Of a stretch of DNA of 64,000 nt, positions 17,062 to 26,815 are shown in pieces. Both the position numbers and the translations under genes were made by a program. Source of the stretch: Arthrobacter sp. Hiyo4. Lineage in GTDB: Bacteria; Actinomycetota; Actinomycetes; Actinomycetales; Micrococcaceae. The stretch spans positions 2,108,001 to 2,172,000 of the forward strand of contig AP014718.1 of assembly GCA_002370555.1 (NCBI GenBank). The letters are read 5' to 3'. Under the pieces are notes generated by a model. It did not search any database, was not told the origin of the DNA, and saw only the letters and a program-made list of their open reading frames with translations. How positions within the stretch are numbered: position 1 is the stretch's first letter; every line of letters begins with the position of its first letter.

Positions 17062-17452
17062 GTTGGATGGGTTGACCGATACGCCGGGTTCTGTGCTCCC
17101 GTGCCGTTACCAGCGCGGGAGTAGCGGCCATCCATCTACGGACGCCGTTGCCGACGCCCTCCAGCGGCCTACCCGGACACTCGGGCGGGCAGCCCTCAAA
17201 CGTGTCCTGTCTGGCCTTGCTCCGGGTGGGGTTTACCTAGCCTTCCCGGTCACCCGGGAAGCTGGTGGTCTCTTACACCACCGTTTCACCCTTACCTGCT
17301 GACTTCCGTCACCGGAAGACGCAGGCGGTCTGTTCTCTGTGGCACTGGCCTGCGGGTTACCCCGAGTGGCGTTACCCACCACCCTGCCCTGCGGAGCCCG
17401 GACGTTCCTCGAGCCACTTGCGTGACGCGCGGCCGCCTGGCCAACCCATCCG
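17062..17452 (-). ncRNA. rnpB: RNase P RNA (class A)
   Basis: The minus strand shows the RNase P RNA core. It opens GATGGGTTGGCCAGGCGGCC. Conserved region I reads GAGGAACGTCCGGGCTCC (17393-17410), followed by GCAGGGTGGTGGGTAACGCC and GGTGACGGAAGTCAG. The 3' conserved region reads ACAGAACCCGGCGTATCGG near 17075-17095, then GTCAACCCATCC, which pairs with the 5' end. The roughly 390-nt length fits actinobacterial class A. No protein frame is supported here. The ends are estimated to within about 10 nt. Confidence 0.93.
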
Positions 17453-17505
17453 CAGCCCAGTCTACCGCCGGAAGGGGGCACCGCCGTCGCCGGTAGGATC
17501 GTACG

Positions 17506-18268
17506 GTGCTGATTCTGCTTCCCCCTCCGAAGGCAAGACCCCCGCAGTCCGCGGGTCCGCCGTCGACTGGCCGTCACTGAGCTTTCCGGACCTCAACACC
17601 TACCGGGCCAAAGTCCTGAAGTCGCTGGGGACGGTGAGTGCGCATGAGGATGCCCTCGCGCTGCTCGGCGTCGGCGCCTCGCTGCAGGACGACGTCGAAC
17701 GCAACACCCGGCTCCACGCCGAACCGGCGGCCCTGCGCACCAGATCTATTCGGGCGTTCTGTACGACGCCCTCGGCTACAGAACGCTGACCCCGGCGCAG
17801 CGCCGGAGGGCCGATGCTTCGGTGCTGGTGATCTCAGCCCTGTGGGGTGCCATCCGCTTCGCCGACCGTGTGCCCGCCTACCGGCTGTCGATGGGAACGG
17901 CACTGCCCGACGTCGGCCGCCTCGCCTCGTTCTGGAAGCCGCAGCTTTCGGAAGCCCTCGCGGAGTCAGTGTCCGGGCATCTGCTCGTGGACTGCCGCTC
18001 CAGCACCTATGCCGCCGCGTGGGCACCGCCGCCGGCTCAGACGGTGGCCGTCAACGTGTTCACCGAGGTCAACGGGGTGCGCAAGGTGGTCAGCCACTTC
18101 GCGAAACACACGCGCGGCGAGCTCGCACGGCACCTGCTGGCCCGCCGCGGCAACGCCCCGCAGACCCCGCTACAGCTGCTGAAGGCGGCGCGCGAGAAAT
18201 GGGACGCGGAGTTGGTTGATGGTTCAGCGCGGAAGCCGCACGCCCTGAACATCATCCTTCCCAACTGA
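17506..18268 (+). CDS. yaaA: Peroxide stress protein YaaA (DUF328), frameshifted
   Basis: A DUF328/UPF0246 protein that in E. coli lowers free iron and protects DNA during H2O2 stress. It starts at GTG 17506 (VLILLPP). The expected LPPSEGKT motif is split because a C run is one base short. The second break, near 17735, separates HAEPAA from HQIYSGVLYDALGYRTL. The rest is continuous: VISALWGAIRFADRVPAYRLSM and VDCRSSTYAAAW, ending AREKWDAELV. The corrected length of about 254 aa is normal. A 48-bp palindrome begins one base after the stop. Confidence 0.88.
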
Positions 18269-18316
18269 GTCGCAGCAGATGTCGGTATGGGCGCCCATAA
18301 CGACATCTGCTGCGAC
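18269..18316. repeat. 48-bp palindromic element, copy 1
   Basis: Arms GTCGCAGCAGATGTCG and CGACATCTGCTGCGAC are perfectly complementary and flank a self-complementary centre (TATGGGCGCCCATA), leaving one mismatched pair (18285/18300). It begins directly after the yaaA stop, between convergent genes, and can act as a terminator, but it lacks a T-run. A diverged relative lies at 58465-58515 (shared GCAGC, GTCGTTATG and TGCTGC blocks), suggesting a dispersed REP-like family. Confidence 0.7.
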
Positions 18317-18328
18317 CTACATGGGCTG

Positions 18329-19083
18329 CTAGGCAGTTGGGGCGGGGTGTTCCACTCCGCGGAGCGCACGAGGATGGCGCCGGAGTCCGGGCAGAACACA
18401 ATGTCGTCTTCGGCGGCGGCCTTGATTTCTGCGAGGTCTCCGGGGCTCAGCTTCATGCCGGAGGCTTCAGAGGTTCCGTGGAACAACCGGGCGGCGCCCA
18501 CTCCCCGCTTTGCCAGTGTCTTTTCGTAGACAGCCAGCATCCCGGCGTCGAGCCCGGCAGCGAATTCGGCGCGCTTGCCGTGGACAACGGCGGCTTCCGC
18601 GGCCACTTCGGCCAGGGCTTCATCGAGTTCGGCCCGGATGCCGCCGAACGAGCCCTGGACGTTGTCCACGATGAGCTGCTGGGCCGCCTGCCGTTCACGC
18701 AGGGAATCCAGGCGCTCCAGGACTTCCAGCTCCACGTCCTCAAGGTCGGAGCGACGCCTGTTCAGGGAGGCGATGTCCTTCTGCAGCGCCACAAGGTCCT
18801 TTGACAGCCCCGTCCCGCTGTTGAGCCGGGCTTCGTCGCGTTCGATGCGGGAGACGACCTGTTCGACGTCGGCCTCTGCACGCTTCAGCTCAGCTTCGGC
18901 GTCATGGACAGCCATCTTGGCGGAGCCGAGTTCACCGTTGGCGACGGACAGGGCAGACTGCAGGTCCTCGATCCGGGGATCGGTTTCCAGGGCCCGGCGG
19001 CGGTTGGACAGGGACTTGAGCTTTGCGTCCAGCCCCTGCAGTTCGAGCAACTTCAACTGTTCCGCCGGTGCTGCCTTGGCCAC
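18329..19083 (-). CDS. Coiled-coil zinc-ribbon family protein, C-terminal frameshift
   Basis: A conserved actinobacterial protein with a long N-terminal coiled coil (LKLLELQGLDAKLKSLSNRR through LERLDSLRERQAAQ) and a short C-terminal domain (PGDLAEIKAAAEDDIVFCPD, SGAILVRSAEW) that corresponds to the C4-type zinc ribbon. Only one cysteine is visible in this copy, so zinc binding is uncertain. Without correction the frame runs on antisense through yaaA. Adding one C to the CCCC run near 18343 gives NTPPPTA and a TAG stop at 18329, which I take as the true end. It starts at ATG 19083. The 120-bp gap to the Nif3-like gene upstream fits an operon. Confidence 0.8.
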
Positions 19084-19203
19084 TATTTACCTCCGCTAAA
19101 TCCAATCCGGCCGAAGCCGGGCACCGTATCGGCGCTGTATAGACTCTAGCGCCTGGCGTGCTCCCTGCCTCGCTCCGCTCACCCAGGGCCCCGCACGCCA
19201 GGC

Positions 19204-20125
19204 TTAGCCCGGAGTCAGAATGAAGTCCCACGGATCGCTGTTGGTGGTACTCACCTGAATCTCGACGTCGTGGCCCTGGTCGGCGAGCACATTGCCCAGT
19301 GCCGACGCAGCGGCGGGCAGCCAGAGCCATTCGCTGGCGAAGTGCGAGACGTCAATCAGGTACGGCCGGCCGTTCACTGCCGCTTCGCGGGCTTCGGACG
19401 CCGGATGGTGCCGGAGGTCGGCAGTGACATAGACGTCGGCGTTGTTGGCCCGCACCTCGTTGAACAGGGAATCCCCCGCGCCGCCGCACACCGCAATGCG
19501 CCGCACCAGCCCATCCTTGTCCCCGGACACGCGGACTCCGCCGGCCACCGACGGCAGGATGCCGAACACCCTGGCCGCGAAATCGCCCAGGCTCATCACG
19601 TCCGCCAGATCACCCACGCGTCCGATGCCTTCTTCGGGCAGGCCGTTCGCGGCAACGGTCAGCGGGACAACGCCCTCCAGTCCCAGCGCATCAGCCAGGA
19701 CGTCGGAAACGCCCCGACGGCGGAATCACCGTTGGTGTGGACGGTCAGGAGAGCGGTGCCGGATTCGATGAGACGGTGGATGGCCTGCCCCTTGGCAGTG
19801 GTGGCGGCCACCGACGTGACTCCTTTGAGGAGCAAGGGTGGTGGGTGATCAGGAGCTCGGCACCCCACTCCACCGCTTCCTCGATCACCGTGAGCGTGGG
19901 ATCAACGGCAAACATCACCCTGGTCACGGGCGCTGACGGGTGGCCGGCCACAAGCCCTACTTCGTCCCAGTTTTCGGCCAGGGACTCGGGCCAGAGTTCC
20001 TCTACCGCCAGCAGCACCTGGCCCAGCGTGGGAGCAGCCGGACCAGCAGCTGCAGCGTCCTGCCCGGTAAGGGTGCCGTCGTCGTGCTTGTCCGCATCTG
20101 TCACGCTGGTGTCTGCAGATTCCAT
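19204..20125 (-). CDS. Nif3-like dinuclear metal-centre hexameric protein, frameshifted
   Basis: NIF3/YbgI family, with a two-metal site of unclear biochemical role. It starts at ATG 20125 ([10 protein letters not shown]). Domain 1 has [36 protein letters not shown] and AELLITHHP, the metal-ligand His pair. The frame breaks at the CCC after THH (about 19837) and again near 19715 ([19 protein letters not shown]). Domain 2 has [36 protein letters not shown] and [12 protein letters not shown], which supply the remaining ligands. Each break is cured by one extra base in a C or G run. The corrected length of about 308 aa is typical. It is divergent from msrA. Confidence 0.88.
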
Positions 20126-20224
20126 AGTCTCAGTTTTACCCCATCGGGCCGTTTGCCCGGCATCTTTCAAAGTCTCGTAGGGTGGTCAGGGAATCATCCG
20201 GCGCGCTCAACCATTGAAGAGGTC

Positions 20225-20748
20225 ATGAAAACTTTTGTTCTTGGCGGGGCTGCTTCTGGTGCCTTGATGCTGTCTACCAGAAAACCAAGGGAGTTTCCTC
20301 GGTGATTTCCGGCTACACGGGCGGCCATGACCCCCGGCCGGACTACTACTCCGTCTGCGGCGGAACCACGGGCCATGCCGAGGTCGTGGCGGTCACCTTC
20401 GACGAGACGGTCATCCCGGCCGAGGTCATCCTGGATATGTTCTTCGCACTGCACGATCCCACCACGCTCAACCGCCAGGGCTACGACGTGGGCACGCAGT
20501 ACCGCTCGTCCATGTTCTATGAGACCACCGAGGAGAAGATTCTCTTCGAGGAAGCCATTGAACGGAACCAGTCGCTGTGGGCGCACCCGATTGTGACCGA
20601 GGTCAGCCGGCTGTCACGGTTCCATGTGGCGGAGGATGTCCACCAGGACTATTACGCCAAGTACCCCGAGCAGGGTTACTGCCAAGTGATCATCAATCCG
20701 AAGCTCGCCAAGGCCAGGAAATATTACTCTGCATGGCTTAATGCTTAG
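20225..20748 (+). CDS. msrA: Peptide methionine sulfoxide reductase MsrA, frameshifted
   Basis: Reduces methionine-S-sulfoxide in proteins. From ATG 20225, behind AGAGG, the reading is MKTFVLGG; family members continue with GCFWCLDAVYQKTKGVSSV. Here the G run is one base short, so the catalytic GCFWC motif is out of frame for about 25 codons until ISGYTGGHDPRPDYYSVC. Downstream the sequence is normal: TGHAEVVAVTFDE, GYDVGTQYRSSMFY, DVHQDYYAKYPEQGYCQVII. The corrected length is 174 aa. Since the lesion is a single base in GGGGG, an intact gene in the organism is likely. Confidence 0.92.
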
Positions 20749-20813
20749 CAGCGGCTGCTCAGCCATCGTTAGGCTGACCTCAGCATTCACTCTTGAGAGA
20801 TAGGCATATCTAC

Positions 20814-21749
20814 ATGGCACGGATCTATGACGATGTAACGCAGTTGGTCGGCGGCACTCCGCTGGTCCGCCTGAACCGGCTCACCGAGGGCCTGGGCGCC
20901 ACTGTGGCCGTCAAGCTGGAGTTCTACAACCCGGCCAACAGCGTCAAGGACCGCATCGGTGTGGCCATCGTTGACGCCGCCGAGAAGTCCGGCGCCCTCA
21001 AGCCCGGCGGCACCATCGTTGAAGGCACCTCCGGCAACACCGGCATCGCCCTGGCCATGGTGGGCGCTGCCCGCGGCTACAAGGTCATCCTGACCATGCC
21101 CGAGACCATGTCCACCGAACGCCGCGTTATGCTGCGGGCGTTCGGCGCTGAAATTGTGCTGACCCCGGGTTCTGAGGGCATGCGCGGCGCCGTGGAAAAG
21201 GCCCAGGAAATCGTGGCCAACACGGAGAACTCCATCTGGGCCCAGCAGTTCGCCAACGAGGCCAACCCTGAAATCCACCGCACCACCACCGCCGAGGAAA
21301 TCTGGTCCGACACCGACGGCAAGGTGGACATCTTCGTCGCCGGCATCGGCACCGGCGGAACCGTCACCGGCGTCGGCCAGGTCCTGAAGGAGCGCAATCC
21401 TGACGTCCAGATTGTGGCCATCGAACCCAAGGACTCCGCCATCCTCAACGGCGGCGCTCCCGGGCCGCACAAGATCCAGGGCATCGGTGCGAACTTCATC
21501 CCGGAAATCCTGGACACCAACGTCTACGACGAAGTCCTGGACGCCACCCTGGAGGATTCCGTCCGCGTCGCCCGTGAACTCGGCGTCAAGGAAGGCATCC
21601 TCGGCGGCATCTCCTCCGGCGCCATCGTCTGGGGTGCCCTGGAACTGGCCAAGCGTCCGGAGAATGCCGGCAAGCTGATCGTGGCGGTTGTCTGCGACTT
21701 CGGTGAGCGTTACATCTCCACCGTGCTCTATGACGACATCCGCGGCTGA
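20814..21749 (+). CDS. cysK: Cysteine synthase A (O-acetylserine sulfhydrylase)
   Basis: A PLP enzyme that makes cysteine from O-acetylserine and sulfide. It starts at ATG 20814 ([20 protein letters not shown]). The PLP-lysine motif is [14 protein letters not shown], the substrate loop [13 protein letters not shown], the phosphate-binding loop [12 protein letters not shown], and the C-terminal [18 protein letters not shown] contains the pyridine-N contact Ser. The 311 aa are intact. cysE follows 40 bp downstream, giving the usual cysK-cysE operon; the two enzymes form the cysteine synthase complex. Confidence 0.96.
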   Translation: MARIYDDVTQLVGGTPLVRLNRLTEGLGATVAVKLEFYNPANSVKDRIGVAIVDAAEKSGALKPGGTIVEGTSGNTGIALAMVGAARGYKVILTMPETMSTERRVMLRAFGAEIVLTPGSEGMRGAVEKAQEIVANTENSIWAQQFANEANPEIHRTTTAEEIWSDTDGKVDIFVAGIGTGGTVTGVGQVLKERNPDVQIVAIEPKDSAILNGGAPGPHKIQGIGANFIPEILDTNVYDEVLDATLEDSVRVARELGVKEGILGGISSGAIVWGALELAKRPENAGKLIVAVVCDFGERYISTVLYDDIRG

Positions 21750-21788
21750 TCAGTCCGTTGTCGCCCCGTTTCCTGTAGAAAGAACTTT

Positions 21789-22372
21789 GTGGGCTTTTTC
21801 GCAAGACTGAAGGAAGACCTCGAGGCCGCCCGGTCACACGACCCGGCGGCTCGAGGTTCTTTCGAGAATTTTTCGCTTATTCGGGGCTGCATGCCATCTG
21901 GATCCACCGGCTGACGCACCGCATGTGGCAGAACCCGGGGCTGCGGTTCCCGGCGCGGCTGGTGTCGCAGCTGGGCCGCTTCCTGACCGGAATCGAGATC
22001 CATCCCGGCGCCACGATCGGCCGGCGCTTCTTCATCGACCACGGCATGGGTGTGGTCATCGGCGAGACCGCCGAAATCGGCGAAGATGTGATGATCTATC
22101 ACGGTGTCACGCTGGGCGGCCGCTCCCTGGCCAAGGTCAAGCGCCACCCCACCATTGAGGACCGGGTCACCATCGGTGCCGGGGCCAAGATCTTGGGACC
22201 CATCACCATCGGCCGGGACAGCGCCGTGGGCGCCAACGCCGTGGTGGTCAAGGACGCGCCGCCGGAATCGATAGTCACCGGCGTACCCGCCAAGTGGCGC
22301 CACCGCGATGCCCAGCGCGAAACCAAACCCGCAGTGGATCCGGCCGAGTACGACATCGAATACCGGATCTGA
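21789..22372 (+). CDS. cysE: Serine O-acetyltransferase, frameshifted
   Basis: Acetylates serine to O-acetylserine, the substrate of CysK. From GTG 21789 it reads [20 protein letters not shown] then GSFENF, where a run of five T (six expected) breaks the frame. The continuation [19 protein letters not shown] then resumes. The left-handed beta-helix hexapeptide domain is complete: [59 protein letters not shown] and a C-terminal [10 protein letters not shown]. The corrected length of about 195 aa is typical of short actinobacterial CysE. It is cotranscribed with cysK and converges with an SDR gene 4 bp away. Confidence 0.92.
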
Positions 22373-22376
22373 TCCG

Positions 22377-23222
22377 CTACCGCAGTCCCTGCGCGGCAAC
22401 GCGCTTCAGGACTGCCATGACCACCGCGTCATAGAGCCGGTCCGGCAGGACGCGCCGCAGGCCCAGGATTGCTGCCGCTCCCCTGCCCACCGGATAACGG
22501 GTCCGGGGACGCGCAGACGTGGCCGCGTGCAGTACAGCCGCAGCAATCACCGCTGGCTGCGTTGACGTTTCCGGCCTGTCCGTGGACGCCAGGACATCCG
22601 CCATGTGCTTTGCCTGGGCAGCGTACGGCCCCTCGCCGCTGCTGGCCAGCAGCCCGTCAGCGGAAATCCGGCCCCATTCGCTGAGCGTGCTTGCCGGTTC
22701 GATGATGGCTACTTCGACGCCGTGCGGCTTGAGTTCCAGCCGCAGGGCATCGCTCATGCCCTCCACGGCGAACTTCGTGGCGTGGTACCAGGCACCGAGG
22801 GGTTCGTAGAATTTTCCGCCGATGGACGAGATGTTGATGATCCTGCCCCGGCCCGCACTCCGCATGGCCGGCAGCACCAGCTGGGTCATCCTGGCAAGGC
22901 CAAAGACGTTCACCTCAAATTGGCGCCGGCCTTCGGCCAGATCCACGTCTTCCAGCGCCCCGTAGGAGCCGTAGCCGGCGTTGTTGACCAGGACGTCTAT
23001 CCGCCCGCGCTCTTCCAGGACACGGCCGACGGCGGCACGCATCGAATCGTCGTCCGTCACGTCCAGTGCCAGGACCTGGACGCCCAGCGCTTTCAGCGGC
23101 TCCATCCTGTCCACCCGGCGGGCGCCGGCATACACGATGAAGCCGTGACTGCTGAGCTTCTTCGCCGCCTCGAAGCCGATACCAGTGGAGGCTCCCGTAA
23201 CAAATGCGACTGGCTTGGGCAT
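22377..23222 (-). CDS. Short-chain dehydrogenase/reductase (SDR) oxidoreductase
   Basis: A classical SDR: N-terminal NAD(P)-binding VAFVTGASTGIGFEAAKKL, then VLNNAG-type LVNNAGYGSYGALEDV, ISSIGGKF with the catalytic Ser region, and the YxxxK motif in WYHATKFAVEGMSDALRLE. The ATG at 23222 follows AAGGAG; 281 aa. Its relatives are loosely annotated oxidoreductases; the substrate is unknown. It is transcribed in the same direction as gnd, about 120 bp after the gnd stop, separated by an imperfect hairpin, so it may be a separate unit. The gene is intact. Confidence 0.9.
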   Translation of the reverse strand: MPKPVAFVTGASTGIGFEAAKKLSSHGFIVYAGARRVDRMEPLKALGVQVLALDVTDDDSMRAAVGRVLEERGRIDVLVNNAGYGSYGALEDVDLAEGRRQFEVNVFGLARMTQLVLPAMRSAGRGRIINISSIGGKFYEPLGAWYHATKFAVEGMSDALRLELKPHGVEVAIIEPASTLSEWGRISADGLLASSGEGPYAAQAKHMADVLASTDRPETSTQPAVIAAAVLHAATSARPRTRYPVGRGAAAILGLRRVLPDRLYDAVVMAVLKRVAAQGLR

Positions 23223-23343
23223 TCTGACTCCTTGGATGGACGGACACCACAACTGCCGGAAACGCCAACGGCCGGCCGCTCCCAGAATATCCGGGAACTG
23301 CCGGCCGCAGGGTTTGCAGCTTGATGCAATCAGAGCATGGTGA

Positions 23344-24780
23344 CTAGTGCGTGTCCACTGCTTCGATTTCGGACTTGTCCTCGCCCCACAGGGTGTGGAA
23401 GGTGCCGTCGGAGTCGACCCGGCCGTAGGTGTGCGCGCCGAAAAGGTCGCGCTGGCCCTGGATCAGTGCGGCAGCAACGCGCTTGCGGCGCAGGCCGTCG
23501 TAGTATGCCAGTGACGAGGAGAACACCGGAACCGGGATGCCGAGCTGGACGGCGGTGGCAACGACGCGGCGCCATGCCGGAAGCGCGTCAGCGATGGCCT
23601 TGGTGAACGCCGGAGCGAACAGCAGGTTGGCCGGCTTCTCGTCGGCAGCGTAGGCCTTGGTGATTTCCTTGAGCAGCTCTGCACGGATGATGCAGCCTGC
23701 GCGCCACAGCGAGGCGATCTCGTCCAGCTTGAGGTCCCAGCCGTATTCCTTGGCGGAGGACGTCAGCATGTCCATGCCCTGGGCGTAGGAAACGAGCTTG
23801 GAGGCGTAGAGAGCCTGACGGACGTCTTCGACGAAGGTCTCCGGGATTTCGATGGCGGCTTCCCCGCCGGCAAGCAGCTCCTGGCCAAGCCTGCGCTGCT
23901 CGGCCTGTGACGAGAGTCCACGCGCGAACACGGACTCCGCGATGCCCGAAACCGGCGAACCGAGTTCCAAGGCAGAGATAACCGTCCAGCGTCCCGTGCC
24001 CTTCTGGCCTGCGGCATCCACCACGACGTCCACGAACGGCTTGCCGGTCTTGGCGTCAACGTGGGCGAGGACCTCGGCGGAGATTTCGATCAGGAAGGAG
24101 GACAGCTCGCCCTTGTTCCATTCGGTGAAGATCTTAGACTGCTCGGCCGGTTCGATGCCGGCGCCCGAACGGAGGAGATCGAAGGCTTCGCCGATGACCT
24201 GCATGTCGGCGTATTCGATGCCGTTGTGGACCATCTTGACGAAGTGGCCGGCGCCATCGGTGCCGATCCATGCGCAACAGGGCTTGCCGTCGACATGCGC
24301 GGCGATCTTTTCCAGCAGCGGGCCCAGGGCCTCGTAGGACTCTTTGGAACCACCAGGCATGATGGAAGGGCCGTTCAGTGCGCCTTCTTCGCCGCCGGAA
24401 ACACCGACGCCCACGAAATGCAGGTCCTTCTTCGCCAGCGCGGCTTCGCGGCGGCGGGTGTCCTCGTAGTGGGAGTTTCCGGCGTCGATGATGATGTCGC
24501 CGGCTTCCAGGAGAGGTTCAAGCTGCTCGATGACGGAGTCAACCGGTTTGCCGGCCTTGACCATGATCAGGACGCGGCGGGGCTTCTCCAGGGAGTCAAC
24601 AAGCTCCTGCAGCGTTTCGGTGCGGACGAAGTCGCCGTCCGTTCCGTGCTTTGCCAGCAGCGCGTCAGTCTTTTCGACCGACCTGTTGTGCAGGGCAACT
24701 GTGAAGCCGTTGCGGGCCAGGTTGCGGGCCAGGTTGGCGCCCATCACCGCAAGGCCGGTGACACCGATGTGTGCAGACAT
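23344..24780 (-). CDS. gnd: 6-phosphogluconate dehydrogenase, decarboxylating
   Basis: Oxidises 6-phosphogluconate to ribulose-5-phosphate with CO2 release. It starts at ATG 24780 (MSAHIGVTGLAVMGANLARN, the GxAxMGxN dinucleotide fold) behind GGAG. Further motifs are ALHNRSVEKTD, IIIDAGNSHYEDT, FVGVGVSGGEEGALNGPSIM and HFVKMVHNGIEYADMQ with catalytic Lys and His/Asn. The substrate Arg and His near the C-terminus (LRRKRVAAALIQGQRDLFGA) are also present. At 478 aa it is the long form and intact. It is divergent from a GntR regulator and next to an idonate/gluconate cluster, so it likely drains gluconate-6-phosphate made there. Confidence 0.95.
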   Translation of the reverse strand: MSAHIGVTGLAVMGANLARNLARNGFTVALHNRSVEKTDALLAKHGTDGDFVRTETLQELVDSLEKPRRVLIMVKAGKPVDSVIEQLEPLLEAGDIIIDAGNSHYEDTRRREAALAKKDLHFVGVGVSGGEEGALNGPSIMPGGSKESYEALGPLLEKIAAHVDGKPCCAWIGTDGAGHFVKMVHNGIEYADMQVIGEAFDLLRSGAGIEPAEQSKIFTEWNKGELSSFLIEISAEVLAHVDAKTGKPFVDVVVDAAGQKGTGRWTVISALELGSPVSGIAESVFARGLSSQAEQRRLGQELLAGGEAAIEIPETFVEDVRQALYASKLVSYAQGMDMLTSSAKEYGWDLKLDEIASLWRAGCIIRAELLKEITKAYAADEKPANLLFAPAFTKAIADALPAWRRVVATAVQLGIPVPVFSSSLAYYDGLRRKRVAAALIQGQRDLFGAHTYGRVDSDGTFHTLWGEDKSEIEAVDTH

Positions 24781-24952
24781 CAAAACTCCAATTTCGTTGT
24801 GCAATGGATATGCAGATGGCTCCGCGTTCGCTGCGAAGCACGCTGTCACGAACCGATGGATCCTAATAAAGCATATATATTCAATCGGCATGAGGGAAGC
24901 GGTGCCCACTTTGTGGAACGGGACCAGTCAATCCCAGTTTAGGCTTGAGTCC

Positions 24953-25679
24953 ATGTCGACCAGCCTGCACCACCGTGCCATTGAGAACCTTGGCACCCGG
25001 ATCATCACAGGCGAGCTGCCCACCGGACACATCATGCTGGCCGAGCATCTTGAGGAAGAACTGCAGGTGTCGCGTTCCGTAGTCCGCGAGGCTGTCCGGG
25101 TCCTTCAGTCCCTGGGCCTCGTGGAAACCACCAAGCGGGTGGGGATCCGAGTGCTGCCGCCGAGCCGCTGGAACCCCTTCGATTCCCAGGTCATCCGCTG
25201 GCGGCTGTCCAGCGACGCCCGCGGCGCCAGCTGCGGTCACTGATCGAACTGCGCTCCGCCGTCGAGCCTGCCGCGGCCGAGCTGGCTGCGAACAATGCAC
25301 CGGCGCAGCTGCGGCGGGAACTGGTGGACATTGCCCACGCCCTGCGGGACGCCGGCCACACAGGGGACGCGCAGAAATTCCTGGAGCTGGACATCGCTTT
25401 TCACTCGGTCCTGCTTTCCGGATCGGGCAACGAAATGTTCGCCAACCTGATGGGGCAAGTGGCGGAGACCTTGACGGGGCGCACTGTGCACGGACTAATG
25501 CCGGACCACCCCACGAGGGAGCGCTCCAATGGCACGTCGATCTCGCCGAGGCGGTCGCCGCCGGGGACGCCGCCACGGCCCGGGCCTCATCCGAACAGAT
25601 CATGCGCCGCACCACGTCCCGGCTGTCCGGAACGTGGACGGACCAGCCCAGGGTGTTCATTCCCGTCCACCGGACCTGA
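24953..25679 (+). CDS. GntR/FadR family transcriptional regulator, frameshifted
   Basis: A winged-helix N-terminus (ENLGTRIITGELPTGHIMLA, LEEELQVSRSVVREAVRVLQ) plus an FCD-type ligand domain (LIELRSAVEPAAAELA, FLELDIAFHSVLLSGSGNEM). It starts at ATG 24953. The first break (near 25225) follows WRLSSDARGA and is cured by one C. The second (near 25515) follows MPDHP, after which HEGALQWHVDLAEAVAAGD and SEQIMRRTTSRLSG resume in the new frame. The corrected length is about 242 aa. It is divergent from gnd and convergent with the idonate genes; the family often senses gluconate or 6-phosphogluconate, so it probably controls both. Confidence 0.87.
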
Positions 25680-25721
25680 CAACGCCCAGAACCAGCCAGA
25701 ACCTGCGTGTCGTTTATGGTG

Positions 25722-26802
25722 CTATTCCGGTTGGAAGTTGAGGAGTACTTTTCCTGATGCGGCGGAGTTCCTGGCGGTTTCGAAGGCTTCGAGCCCTTGG
25801 CTGAGGGGGTATTCGTGAGTGATGACGGGGCCGATGTTCAGGGTGCCGTCGGCGAGGGCGGTAATGACCTCGTCGATCTCGTTGTTGAAGCGGAAGGACC
25901 CGCGCAGGTCCAGTTCCCGGGTGATGGCCAGGGAGATCAGGACCGGCTGGGGCCCGGTGGGCAGCAGCCCGACCATGACCACGGTCCCGCCGCGCCCGCG
26001 CCCTGGATCGCTGAGGCCAGGCCGTGGTGGCTGCCCGAGGACTCGATCACGACGTCGGCCTGCACCGCGTTGATCGCGTCCGCGTCCCCGGCCTGCAGGG
26101 TGTGATCGGCTCCGACCGCGGCGGCGATCTCCAACGGTTTGGCCTGGACATCGACGGCGGTGATCCGTCCCGCGCCGGCACGTTTAAGGACCGCGACGGC
26201 CAGGGCACCGATCGGGCCGGACCCGATCACCAGCACGCTCTTGCCCGCGACGTCCCCGGCACGTCCGACGGCGTGCCAGGCCACGGCGGCCGGCTCGATC
26301 AGCGCCGCGGTCCGCAGATCCACGCCCGCCGGGAGCACCCGCAGCATCCGGGACGGCAGGTTCACGTACCGGGCGAACGCCCGTCGGTGTGCGGGAACCG
26401 TGCCGCGGACCCCAGGTACGTGCAGCCCGGGGAGAGGTTGGGCCGGTCCGCCGGCCACCGCACCTCCCCCGCCCCGGGCCCGGCGTGGCCGGGTGGACCG
26501 CGACCGGGTGCCCGCGGCCGGGCCGGTCCGTCCGCCGCCGCCCGGACCACGGTCCCGGAAATCTCATGCCCCAAAACCATCGGCGCCTTCAGGACGGACT
26601 CGCCCGCCGCCCCGTGCAGCCAGTAATGCAGGTCCGACCCGCAGATCCCGCCGTAGGCAACCTCCACCACGGCCTCGTCCGCGGCCGGTGCTCCCAGCGG
26701 GACCTCCTCGATCCGCAGATCCCCCGCCGCATGTGCCACCACCGCCAAACCCGACACCGGCAGGGAAACAGGCAGGGCTGTTGCTTCGGTCCCCTGAGCC
26801 AC
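25722..26802 (-). CDS. idnD: L-idonate 5-dehydrogenase-like zinc alcohol dehydrogenase, frameshifted
   Basis: A zinc-dependent MDR dehydrogenase that would oxidise L-idonate to 5-ketogluconate. The N-terminal catalytic domain has [15 protein letters not shown] (zinc Cys) and [14 protein letters not shown] (zinc His/Glu). The Rossmann domain has [20 protein letters not shown], and the C-terminus has [20 protein letters not shown]. The reading moves through three frames (breaks near 26530, 26410 and 25990), each beside a C or G run. The summed length of about 360 aa fits the family. The GTG at 26802 is the best visible start, 14 bp after the idnO stop. It is the last gene of a three-gene operon. 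Confidence 0.82.
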
Positions 26803-26815
26803 TGCTGAGGGCCCA

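Noticed and set aside
18037..18328. C-terminal extension of the zinc-ribbon protein across yaaA
   Set aside because: It is antisense to yaaA and has no conserved sequence; adding one C near 18343 gives a natural stop at 18329.
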